From contig CAYWXH010000103.1 in assembly GCA_964462295.1 (NCBI GenBank), forward strand, positions 1 through 5,352: a stretch of DNA of 5,352 nucleotides, in the 5' to 3' direction. The notes below the pieces were generated by a model. The model saw only the letters and a list, made by a program, of their open reading frames with translations, was not told where the DNA came from and made no database searches. This DNA is from JALVIU01 sp964462295 (lineage in GTDB: Bacteria; Atribacterota; JALVIU01). A program made the translations under genes and the position numbers. This document shows, piece after piece, positions 1 to 5,352 of this stretch (positions are counted from its first letter, which is position 1; every line of letters begins with the position of its first letter).

Positions 1-14
1 GCCGAAGCAATCTC
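1..14 (-). repeat. Partial inverted copy of the palindromic repeat
   Basis: Read on the minus strand this is GAGATTGCTTCGGC, matching the left end of the other copies (GAGATTGCCACGTC) at 11 of 14 positions. It is in the opposite orientation to the downstream copies and is truncated by the window start, so its other arm should lie just outside. Confidence 0.6.
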
Positions 15-47
15 ACTTTTCCATTTCCCAATTCCCCTTGGGTACCG

Positions 48-92
48 GAGATTGCCACGTCAGGGCAAAAGTCGCCCCCCCTCGCAATGACA
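48..92 (+). repeat. Palindromic repeat, copy A (45 bp form)
   Basis: The outer arms ATTGC (51-55) and GCAAT (84-88) pair. The centre carries its own small hairpin, GGGC (63-66) with GCCC (74-77). The same 45-base length is found in copy C. An alternative stem joins GCCCCC (74-79) with GGGGGC (96-101), just past the element. Confidence 0.75.
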
Positions 93-106
93 GTTGGGGG
101 CACGGG

Positions 107-121
107 CTCCTCGCAATAACA
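107..121 (+). repeat. Right-half copy of the palindromic repeat
   Basis: CTCCTCGCAATAACA matches 173-187 of copy B at 14 of 15 positions. No matching left arm (GAGATTGCC) lies directly upstream, so it looks like a degenerate or duplicated right end. Confidence 0.6.
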
Positions 122-152
122 AGTCAAGGAGAGAGTAGACCATTGGGACACG

Positions 153-187
153 GAGATTGCCACGTCGCTTCGCTCCTCGCAATGACA
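153..187 (+). repeat. Palindromic repeat, copy B (35 bp form)
   Basis: This is the compact form, ten bases shorter than copies A and C, with the centre GTCGCTTCGCTCC in place of their longer middle. The outer arms ATTGC (156-160) and GCAAT (179-183) pair, and the centre can form a short GC-TTC-GC turn. It is the version most like the widespread GCGAAGCGA-containing elements I remember from other genomes. Confidence 0.8.
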
Positions 188-216
188 TAGTGGGAACGAG
201 TGGGCCCCAAGTACCA

Positions 217-261
217 GAGATTGCCACACCATGGCAAAATACGCCCTTGGTCGCAATGACA
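217..261 (+). repeat. Palindromic repeat, copy C (45 bp form)
   Basis: It has the same length as copy A with a diverged centre. Pairing is kept: ATTGC (220-224) with GCAAT (253-257), ACC (228-230) with GGT (249-251), and GGC (233-235) with GCC (243-245). The ACC/GGT pair replaces different bases in copy A, a hint that structure rather than sequence is conserved. It ends about 30 bases before the putative phoB -35. Confidence 0.75.
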
Positions 262-264
262 TTG

Positions 265-308
265 AGGGGGTATTATTTTTAACCCCTATTTGTATTTCTT
301 ATTTTTTG
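265..308 (+). terminator. Possible weak rho-independent terminator for an upstream gene
   Basis: AGGGG (265-269) can pair with CCCCT (283-287) across a 13-base AT-rich loop, or GGGGT (267-271) with ACCCC (282-286). The T-rich stretch 288-308 follows. The stem is short and the T run is interrupted, so this is tentative. It would end a + strand transcript entering from the left, insulating phoB. The gene it would serve is outside the window. Confidence 0.3.
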
Positions 309-317
309 TGTTATAAT
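290..317 (+). promoter_or_regulatory. Putative sigma-70-type promoter for phoBR
   Basis: A perfect -10 box, TATAAT (312-317), lies 48 bases before the chosen phoB start. The best -35 is TTGTAT (290-295), with 16 bases between them and only the TTG matching the consensus. The background is very AT-rich, so the -10 is suggestive rather than proven. No convincing Pho box is seen here, unlike the region upstream of pstS. Confidence 0.5.
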
Positions 318-354
318 ATAAAAAAGTCTTATTGTTATTATAAATAAATCTAAT

Positions 355-359
355 GGAGG
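355..359 (+). promoter_or_regulatory. Shine-Dalgarno site that sets the phoB start
   Basis: GGAGG lies five bases before the ATG at 365. It overlaps the in-frame ATG at 353, which itself has only AT-rich sequence upstream. The ribosome site therefore supports the start at 365. Confidence 0.75.
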
Positions 360-364
360 GAAGT

Positions 365-1057
365 ATGTCAGCTTTTATATCTGTGATTGATGATGAGCCT
401 GATATTTTAGACCTCATATCTCTTCACTTGGAAAAGGCAGGTTTTACAGTAAGCACATTTTTAAATGGCAAAAGCTTTTTTGACTCCCTGAAAGAGAAAA
501 AGCCAGACCTTATAATTCTTGACCTTATGCTCCCTGATATAGATGGTTTTGACATTTGTAAAAAATTAAAAGAAGAAAGAGAGTATAAAAGCATACCCAT
601 TATAATGCTTACCGCTCGTGCAGAAGAGACAGATAAAGTCTTGGGATTGGAGTTAGGGGCAGACGATTATATAGTAAAACCTTTTTCTCCAAGAGAACTT
701 GTAGCAAGGGTAAGAACCATTCTAAGGAGAAAAAATCAAGAGGCAACTCTAAATGATGAAAAAATCATAATTGGAAAGGTACTCGAACTCGATCTTAAAA
801 AATATAGTACAAAACTTGAAGGAAAGGATATAAGCCTTACACCTACAGAGTTTAATATTTTAAAGATTCTTGCAAGTGGCAAAGGATGGGTTTATTCAAG
901 AGATCAGATCCTTGATGCCCTATGGGGAGAAGAAAAGGCTGTTTTAGACAGAACTATAGATGTTCATATAAAAAATCTCAGAAAGAAACTTGGCAAATAC
1001 GGTAGTCTTATAAAAAATGTACGAGGAGTAGGGTATAAGATAGAAGATGAGCAATAA
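365..1057 (+). CDS. phoB: Phosphate regulon response regulator PhoB (OmpR family)
   Basis: A DNA-binding response regulator that, when phosphorylated by PhoR, activates phosphate-starvation genes. With the start at 365 it is 230 residues, the usual PhoB length. The receiver domain (about 3-120) has the acidic pair Asp9-Asp10, phospho-acceptor Asp53 in the LDLMLP motif, switch Thr83 and conserved Lys105 in VKPF. The winged-helix DNA-binding domain (about 130-228) has the LTPTEFNIL segment, a recognition-helix region DRTIDVHIKNLRKKLG and the C-terminal wing VRGVGYKIE. An upstream in-frame ATG at 353 adds four residues (MEGS) but overlaps the ribosome site, so 365 is preferred. The 3' end overlaps phoR by 11 bases. 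Adjacency to phoR and pstSCAB makes the PhoB assignment strong; by domain structure alone it could be any OmpR-type regulator. Confidence 0.93.
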   Translation: MSAFISVIDDEPDILDLISLHLEKAGFTVSTFLNGKSFFDSLKEKKPDLIILDLMLPDIDGFDICKKLKEEREYKSIPIIMLTARAEETDKVLGLELGADDYIVKPFSPRELVARVRTILRRKNQEATLNDEKIIIGKVLELDLKKYSTKLEGKDISLTPTEFNILKILASGKGWVYSRDQILDALWGEEKAVLDRTIDVHIKNLRKKLGKYGSLIKNVRGVGYKIEDEQ

Positions 1058-2087
1058 GGTAGAACTTTTGGAACTTAGGGCAAAAATTCAAGATTTAGAA
1101 GATGCTACCTCTTTTATAGAAGAGGGTTTCTTAGTTATCGATAGGGATGGAAAGATAAAACTTGGAAATGATAGTTTTCGTAAGATAATCTGTAGGGAAG
1201 ATGTTGAAGGGAAACCTTATTGGAATGTGTTTGAAGATGAGAGTATTAATGAGTTACTAAAAAGGGCTATAGCTCATAGGCAAAATATAACTGAAGAGAT
1301 TATATTTAATAATAAGATCTATACATGTCATATCAATTTTGTTCCTAAAAGAGAAAAAACTGTGGTAGTTTTTTATGATATCACAGAGATTAAAAAATTA
1401 GAAAAAATAAAGAGAGATTTTGTATCCAATGTATCACATGAGCTAAGGACGCCACTTACAGCTATTAAAGGCTACATTGAGACCCTCCAAGAAGAAATTT
1501 CTAACCCAAGGAGAAGAAAATATATAGATATAATAGAGAGAAATGTGAGAAGACTAACCAATATAGTAGAAGACCTACTCCTCCTTTCCAAGCTGGAAGA
1601 CAGAGAACTTCATGTGGAATTTGAGTGGTTAAATCTTGGTTATCTGGTTAAAAATATAGTAGATGTCTTTAAATTTAAGGCCAAAGATAAAGGCCTTAAA
1701 TTATACTTTGAAGAAGAACCAGACCTTCCTATAATAAAAGGTGATCCCTTTAAGTTAGAACAACTCTTTATAAATCTTATTGATAATGCAATAAAATACA
1801 CTGAGAAGGGTTATGTAAGGGTTTCTCTTGGAAAAGGAAATGGGAATGTAAGAATTTTTGTAGAAGATACGGGTATAGGCATCCCTGAAAAGGATATCGT
1901 AAGAATTTTTGAGAGATTCTATGTTGTAGATAAATCTCGTTCTAGACAGTTAGGGGGTACAGGTTTAGGACTCTCTATAGTAAAACATATAGTACTTTTA
2001 CACGGTGGGAAGATTGATGTGGAAAGTATATTGGGTAAGGGAACAAAGTTTATAATACATCTTCCCCTTTGCCCCGAAAGTGAATAG
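1047..2087 (+). CDS. phoR: PhoR-type sensor histidine kinase, without membrane segment
   Basis: The sensor kinase partner of PhoB, 346 residues. In order: a short hydrophilic, probably helical N-terminus (1-17); a PAS domain (about 18-113, ending VVFYDITEIKKLE); the dimerisation and phospho-acceptor domain with His131 in SHELRTPLT; and the ATPase domain with N-box Asn247 (INLIDNAIKYT), G1 box DTGIGIP (274-280), F box around RIFERFY and G2 box GGTGLGL (303-309). The HExxT pattern after His131 suggests phosphatase as well as kinase activity. No hydrophobic membrane segment is present, whereas E. coli and Bacillus PhoR have them. A TAG in frame at 1041-1043, two codons before the ATG, rules out a longer N-terminus. 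The protein is therefore probably cytoplasmic and may read phosphate status through its PAS domain and PhoU/Pst. The ribosome site is weak, and translation is likely coupled to phoB through the 11-base overlap. Confidence 0.9.
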   Translation: MSNKVELLELRAKIQDLEDATSFIEEGFLVIDRDGKIKLGNDSFRKIICREDVEGKPYWNVFEDESINELLKRAIAHRQNITEEIIFNNKIYTCHINFVPKREKTVVVFYDITEIKKLEKIKRDFVSNVSHELRTPLTAIKGYIETLQEEISNPRRRKYIDIIERNVRRLTNIVEDLLLLSKLEDRELHVEFEWLNLGYLVKNIVDVFKFKAKDKGLKLYFEEEPDLPIIKGDPFKLEQLFINLIDNAIKYTEKGYVRVSLGKGNGNVRIFVEDTGIGIPEKDIVRIFERFYVVDKSRSRQLGGTGLGLSIVKHIVLLHGGKIDVESILGKGTKFIIHLPLCPESE

Positions 2088-2108
2088 AATTTTACAAACC
2101 TCTTTTAA

Positions 2109-2130
2109 TCTTCATAAATCTTTCATAAAA
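2109..2130 (+). promoter_or_regulatory. Pho box (PhoB binding site) upstream of pstS
   Basis: Two head-to-tail 11-base units, TCTTCATAAAT (2109-2119) and CTTTCATAAAA (2120-2130), match the E. coli Pho unit CTGTCATAAAT at 8 and 9 of 11 positions. The core TTCATAAA recurs at exactly one helical turn, as expected for a PhoB dimer bound in tandem. A weaker third unit (2131-2141, 5 of 11) follows. The site is 79 bases before pstS and just upstream of a plausible promoter, the expected place for an activator. Confidence 0.7.
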
Positions 2131-2134
2131 GCTT

Positions 2135-2164
2135 TATACAGAATTAATCCTCCAAAGGTATATT
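2135..2164 (+). promoter_or_regulatory. Putative PhoB-dependent promoter of pstS
   Basis: A -10-like TATATT (2159-2164, 5 of 6) is preceded at 18 bases by TATACA (2135-2140, 4 of 6 to TTGACA). The weak -35 lies within the degenerate third Pho unit, as in known Pho promoters where PhoB replaces a good -35. Other AT-rich hexamers nearby could serve instead. Confidence 0.4.
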
Positions 2165-2191
2165 AAGATTGCCCACAAAGGGTAAAATCTT
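2165..2191 (+). other. Possible stem-loop in the pstS leader
   Basis: AAGATT (2165-2170) can pair with AATCTT (2186-2191), and CCC (2172-2174) with GGG (2180-2182) around the loop ACAAA. It ends one base before the ribosome site. It is modest in strength, and if transcription starts near 2171 the outer stem would be lost. No known riboswitch is recognised. Confidence 0.25.
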
Positions 2192-2192
2192 T

Positions 2193-2200
2193 AAGGAGGT
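2193..2200 (+). promoter_or_regulatory. Strong ribosome binding site of pstS
   Basis: AAGGAGGT is a near-perfect anti-16S match, nine bases before the ATG at 2210. It is stronger than those of the other genes here, fitting the need for much more binding protein than membrane subunits. Confidence 0.85.
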
Positions 2201-2209
2201 TTAAAGAGA

Positions 2210-3241
2210 ATGAAAAAGGCTCTTATTATTTTGACAGTGTTATTTGTTTTTGTTCTTTCTTCTATTGCAATGGCAGATCTTTTGGGCGCAGGTGCTACAT
2301 TTCCATATCCACTTTACTCAAAAATGTTTAAGGTTTATTACAGTGATTTTGGTGTAAAGGTAAACTATCAGGCAATAGGCTCTGGCGGTGGAATAAGACA
2401 GATTAAGGCAAAAACCGTTGATTTTGGTGCATCTGATGCCTACTTAAGTGATGAGGCTATGAAAGAGTTTTCTGCACCAGTTATACACATTCCTACATGT
2501 GCAGGTGCAGTAACCCTTGCATACAATCTTCCTGGAAACCCTGCTTTAAAGCTTACCCCTGAGTTAATTTCTGATATCTTCCTTGGTAAGATTAAAAAAT
2601 GGAATGATCCAAGAATAGCAAAGGTTAATCCGGATGTTAAGCTTCCTAATATGAAAATAATAGTTGGTCACCGTTCAGATGGTAGTGGTACAACATTTAT
2701 ATTCAGTGATTATCTTTCTAAAGTAAGCAGAGAGTGGAAAGAGAAAGTAGGGAGAGGTAAGTCCCTTAAATGGCCTGTAGGTCTTGGTGGAAAGGGAAAC
2801 CCAGGTGTTGCAGGTATAATAAAGCAGACACCAGGTGCAATAGGTTATATAGAGCTTGCATATGCTATACAGAATAAGATCCCGACAGCAGCTATTCAGA
2901 ACAAGAGTGGAAACTTTATAAAACCAAGTATCGAATCAGTAAGTCTTGCAGCGGATACAGAACTTCCTGATGATATGAGAGTATCCCTTACAAATACTGA
3001 TGCAAAAAGGGGATACCCAATTTCTGGATTTACATGGATTATAGTTTATAAAAACTTAAAAGATGGAAACCTCACAAAAGAGAAGGCAGAACAACTTGTA
3101 AAACTTCTCTGGTGGATGACTCACACAGCACAAAAATTGGCAAAACCTTTAGATTATGCACCATTATCCGAAAAGGCACGTCAAAAGACAGAGAAGATTA
3201 TAAAATCTATAAACTATGAAGGTGTACTACTTTTAAAATAG
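2210..3241 (+). CDS. pstS: Periplasmic phosphate-binding protein PstS
   Basis: The substrate-binding subunit of the Pst ABC transporter, which captures phosphate outside the inner membrane and delivers it to PstC/PstA. It is 343 residues, typical for the family. A Sec signal peptide (1-22: MKK, then a hydrophobic stretch, then AMA) predicts cleavage before Asp23. There is no lipobox Cys, so it is probably a soluble periplasmic protein. Phosphate-site segments of the family are visible: GAGATFP (26-32, with Thr30 and Phe31), IGSGGG (Ser58), FGASD (Asp76) and HRSDGSGTTF with Arg155, Ser159, Gly160 and Thr161. The segment PGAIGYIELAYA is also characteristic. It is the first gene after the Pho box and has the strongest ribosome site. 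No rho-independent terminator is evident between phoR and this gene. Confidence 0.96.
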   Translation: MKKALIILTVLFVFVLSSIAMADLLGAGATFPYPLYSKMFKVYYSDFGVKVNYQAIGSGGGIRQIKAKTVDFGASDAYLSDEAMKEFSAPVIHIPTCAGAVTLAYNLPGNPALKLTPELISDIFLGKIKKWNDPRIAKVNPDVKLPNMKIIVGHRSDGSGTTFIFSDYLSKVSREWKEKVGRGKSLKWPVGLGGKGNPGVAGIIKQTPGAIGYIELAYAIQNKIPTAAIQNKSGNFIKPSIESVSLAADTELPDDMRVSLTNTDAKRGYPISGFTWIIVYKNLKDGNLTKEKAEQLVKLLWWMTHTAQKLAKPLDYAPLSEKARQKTEKIIKSINYEGVLLLK

Positions 3242-3259
3242 CTATAGGGAGATAGACTT

Positions 3260-4129
3260 GTGAAATCTGATAAGATTTTCAAAGGATTGTTATATGCAGC
3301 AGGGCTCTTTATGGCCCTGCTTGTGTTTTTTGCTTTTTTATCACTTGTTCAAAAGAGTATGTCTTCTATAAAGGCATTTGGTTTTAATTTTTTGATAAAT
3401 CCAGACTGGAATCCACCCCTTAGAAAGTTTGGGGCACTTGCCTTTTTTGTAGGTACATTACTTACATCCATCTTGGCACTTCTTATCTCTATCCCATTTT
3501 CCATTGCTATTTCTCTATTTTTAGGGGAATATTATAGGAATAATTTTTTTGGCAAGATACTAGATTATACTACAGACCTACTTGCAGGTATTCCTTCTGT
3601 TATTTATGGGCTTTGGGGGTTATTTTTTATGGTGCCTATAGTAAGAAAAATAGAGCTTTTGGTCGGTGTTCCTCCATATGGAGTAGGAATATTTACAGCA
3701 TCTTTGATACTTACTATTATGATTATTCCATATACTTCTTCTATAGGGAGAGAGGTTATACGCCTTGTACCCAAAGACTTAAAGGAGGCTGCATATTCTT
3801 TGGGAGCAACACAATTTGAAGTTGTAAAAAAAGTTATTCTTCCCTATGCTAAATCAGGTATTTTTGCAGGAATCCTTCTTTCCTTTGGAAGGGCACTTGG
3901 TGAGACTATGGCAGTCACTATGGTAATTGGTAACTCTAACTATCTCCCTTCTGATGTCTTTGCCCCTGCCAACACTATGGCATCTGTTATTGCAAATGAG
4001 TTTGCAGAGGCAACAGATGCCCTTCACCTTTCTTCCTTGATTGAATTGGCCTTATTTCTTTTTGTAATAAGTTTTGTGATAAATTATTTTGGAAATATAG
4101 TGATAAAGAGGTTTCGGGTAAATGGATAA
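3260..4129 (+). CDS. pstC: Phosphate ABC transporter permease PstC
   Basis: One of the two membrane subunits that form the phosphate path. It is 289 residues and starts with GTG; AGGGAG (3246-3251) sits eight bases upstream, and the gene begins 18 bases after the pstS stop. Clear hydrophobic segments include about 9-31, 58-88, 107-127 and 142-160, with more towards the C-terminus (about 200-222 and 259-283), matching the usual six-span layout. The cytoplasmic EAA loop that contacts the ATPase is seen as KEAAYSLGAT (175-184; Glu176, Gly182). The family signature GRALGETMAV (210-219) follows; the charged residues of this motif are reported as important for transport in E. coli PstC. The 3' end overlaps pstA by eight bases, suggesting coupled translation and balanced amounts of the two subunits. 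PstC rather than PstA is assigned from gene order and the RALGET signature. Confidence 0.94.
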   Translation: MKSDKIFKGLLYAAGLFMALLVFFAFLSLVQKSMSSIKAFGFNFLINPDWNPPLRKFGALAFFVGTLLTSILALLISIPFSIAISLFLGEYYRNNFFGKILDYTTDLLAGIPSVIYGLWGLFFMVPIVRKIELLVGVPPYGVGIFTASLILTIMIIPYTSSIGREVIRLVPKDLKEAAYSLGATQFEVVKKVILPYAKSGIFAGILLSFGRALGETMAVTMVIGNSNYLPSDVFAPANTMASVIANEFAEATDALHLSSLIELALFLFVISFVINYFGNIVIKRFRVNG

Positions 4130-4964
4130 AGGTTTAAGAAAGAGGATATATATAGATTTCTTTTTTAAATGTATAGTTTTTATATTGGCTATGATATCTG
4201 TTTTGCCGCTTATTTTAATCCTTTATCATATTACAAGACATGGTATATCTGCAATAAATTGGAAATTTTTTACAACCCTCCCAAGTCCTCCAGGAGAGCA
4301 AGGAGGAGGTATCTTAAATGCCCTATGGGGTACGTTCTTGCTTGTGACGATATCCTTTGTCATGGCAGTTCCTCTGGGGATATTAGTCGGGATTTTTCTC
4401 TCTGAAACAAAGGGTAGGTTTACTGAAACAGTAAGGGTTATAGTTAATATATCTCAAGGTATGCCATCTATTGTAATAGGAATAATAGCTTATACATGGG
4501 TAGTTGTCCCTATGGGTGGTTTCTCTGCCCTATCAGGTGGAGTTGCACTTGCTATAATGATGTTGCCTATAATTGTTAAAAATACTGAAGAGACATTAAA
4601 ACTTATACCATATTCATTAAAAGAGGCCTCTTATGCTCTGGGTGTAAACTATACACGGACTATTTTAAAGGTTATCCTCCCTTCTGCATTTAGTGGTATA
4701 GCATCTGGAATAGTGATAGCAATATCAAGGATAGCAGGAGAGACAGCACCTCTTCTATTTACTGCATTTGGTAACCCATTTTTAAATTTTAACATACTAA
4801 AACCTGTTGATTCACTTCCCCTTCTTATATTTAACTATGCTATGAGTCCTTATGAAAACTGGCATCAATTAGCATGGGGGGCATCTTTTGTATTAGTTGC
4901 GTTTATTTTAATATTAAATATAGGTATAAAGATAGCGAGGGATATATGGAACGTTCAATTTTAG
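4122..4964 (+). CDS. pstA: Phosphate ABC transporter permease PstA
   Basis: The second membrane subunit of the phosphate transporter, pairing with PstC. It is 280 residues, the usual length. Hydrophobic segments lie at about 14-38, 65-93, 107-130, 138-152, 189-212 and 252-272. The EAA loop is KEASYALGVN (167-176; Glu168, Gly174). The PstA version of the permease signature is SRIAGETAPL (202-211), where PstC has GRALGETMAV; the APL ending and the PSPPGEQGGG segment (54-63) are typical of PstA. The ATG at 4122 overlaps the end of pstC by eight bases, with GAGG (4108-4111) ten bases upstream. The 3' end overlaps pstB by 19 bases. Confidence 0.94.
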   Translation: MDKGLRKRIYIDFFFKCIVFILAMISVLPLILILYHITRHGISAINWKFFTTLPSPPGEQGGGILNALWGTFLLVTISFVMAVPLGILVGIFLSETKGRFTETVRVIVNISQGMPSIVIGIIAYTWVVVPMGGFSALSGGVALAIMMLPIIVKNTEETLKLIPYSLKEASYALGVNYTRTILKVILPSAFSGIASGIVIAISRIAGETAPLLFTAFGNPFLNFNILKPVDSLPLLIFNYAMSPYENWHQLAWGASFVLVAFILILNIGIKIARDIWNVQF

Positions 4965-5352
4965 AGGCAAAAAATCTCTATGCAGGCTATGGTAAGACTT
5001 GGATCTTGAAGGATGTAAGTTTTTCTATACCAGAGAAAAAGGTTGTTGCCATTATGGGGCCATCAGGTTGTGGAAAGACTACACTTATAAGGTGCCTAAA
5101 TCGTATGCATGAAGTAGATCCAAATGGCATTATAAAGGGTCAGATTCTTTTGGAGGGACAAAACATCTTTGAAATCAATCCCATACTTGTAAGAAGAAAA
5201 ATTGGTATGGTTTTTCAAAGACCAAATCCTTTTCCTACTATGAGTATCTATGAAAATGTAATATCTGGATATATCCTAAATGGTATAAGACTTTCAAAAA
5301 GAGAAAAAGATGAAATAGTGGAGGAGTCTTTAAGGGGAGCATCACTTTGGGA
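4946..5352 (+). CDS. pstB: Phosphate ABC transporter ATPase PstB (partial, 3' end outside the window)
   Basis: The ATP-hydrolysing subunit on the cytoplasmic face of the PstC-PstA channel. The window holds 135 complete codons plus two bases, roughly half of a typical 250-260 residue PstB. It reads MERSILEAKNLYAGYG from an ATG that overlaps pstA by 19 bases, with GAGGG (4937-4941) four bases upstream. Walker A is GPSGCGKTT (38-46, Lys44) and the Q-loop is MVFQRPNPFP with Gln91; the PNPFP stretch after the Q-loop is diagnostic of PstB. LIRCLNRMHEVDP (47-59) is also typical of the family. The ABC signature, Walker B and switch His would lie beyond the right edge. No frameshift or stop is seen in the visible part. 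Confidence 0.95.
   Translation, partial: MERSILEAKNLYAGYGKTWILKDVSFSIPEKKVVAIMGPSGCGKTTLIRCLNRMHEVDPNGIIKGQILLEGQNIFEINPILVRRKIGMVFQRPNPFPTMSIYENVISGYILNGIRLSKREKDEIVEESLRGASLW

Larger units (their letters stand above)
1..261. repeat. Cluster of dispersed palindromic repeats in the intergenic region upstream of phoB
   Basis: This stretch holds no convincing gene. It contains three complete copies (48-92, 153-187, 217-261), one right-half copy (107-121) and one inverted partial copy cut by the window edge (1-14) of an element that begins GAGATTGCCAC and ends CTCGCAATGACA or a near variant. The outer arms ATTGC and GCAAT are complementary, so each full copy can fold into a stem. Start-to-start spacing is irregular (105 and 64 bases) and the sequence between copies is not of constant length, so this is not a CRISPR array. 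From memory, similar ATTGCGAG...GCAATCTC elements are scattered between genes in many bacterial genomes; no search was run. Composition is clearly more G+C-rich than the neighbouring genes. The rest of the gene-free stretch (262-352) holds a possible terminator and the phoB promoter. Confidence 0.8.

Noticed and set aside
1..261. CRISPR array
   Set aside because: The repeated units differ in length (35 and 45 bases), spacing is irregular, one copy is inverted and copies are degenerate. No uniform spacers are present.
324..345. Pho box upstream of phoB
   Set aside because: TTATTATAAAT (335-345) matches the Pho unit at 8 of 11 positions, but the neighbouring unit matches only 5 and the matches are mainly the A/T core, expected by chance in this AT-rich spacer.
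1068..1070. TTG as an alternative phoR start, with AAGG eight bases upstream
   Set aside because: It would remove only seven residues, and ATG at 1047 is a better start codon and gives the usual overlapping arrangement with phoB. It does not change the conclusion about the missing membrane segment.
3613..3819. A 68-codon open frame in another frame inside pstC
   Set aside because: It lies wholly within a well-supported pstC, is rich in Tyr/Ser/Arg with no recognisable domain, and is best explained as a shadow of the coding frame.
4169..4405. A 78-codon open frame in another frame inside pstA
   Set aside because: It is nested entirely in pstA with no family resemblance and no convincing ribosome site.

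Overview
The window is an ordinary phosphate-starvation (Pho) locus, all on the + strand: a repeat-rich intergenic stretch (1-352), the two-component pair phoB-phoR (365-2087), a short regulatory gap (2088-2209), and the high-affinity phosphate ABC transporter pstS-pstC-pstA-pstB, with pstB cut by the right edge. I see no undescribed system. The points most worth a second look are a PhoR with no membrane segment, a good Pho box before pstS, and a cluster of palindromic repeats upstream of phoB.

Organism: the genes are AT-rich, with heavy use of ATA (Ile) and AGA/AGG (Arg). PstS has a plain Sec signal peptide ending in AMA rather than a lipobox Cys, which suggests a cell with a periplasm (Gram-negative type). 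The Shine-Dalgarno sites are good GGAGG types. Low G+C with AGA/AGG and ATA preference would suit a thermophilic or anaerobic lineage such as Nitrospirota/Thermodesulfovibrio-like bacteria, but this is a guess from composition and I cannot place the phylum. The repeat cluster at 1-261 is visibly richer in G+C than the genes.

How it works together: PstS binds phosphate in the periplasm, PstC and PstA form the membrane channel, and PstB supplies ATP hydrolysis. In known Pho systems the transporter, through PhoU, tells PhoR whether phosphate is plentiful. When it is scarce PhoR phosphorylates PhoB, which binds Pho boxes and raises pst transcription. The Pho box at 2109-2130 fits this loop. phoB/phoR overlap by 11 bases, pstC/pstA by 8, pstA/pstB by 19, and pstS/pstC are 18 bases apart, so the set looks like one or two tightly coupled transcripts. 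phoU is not in the window; it would be expected after pstB.
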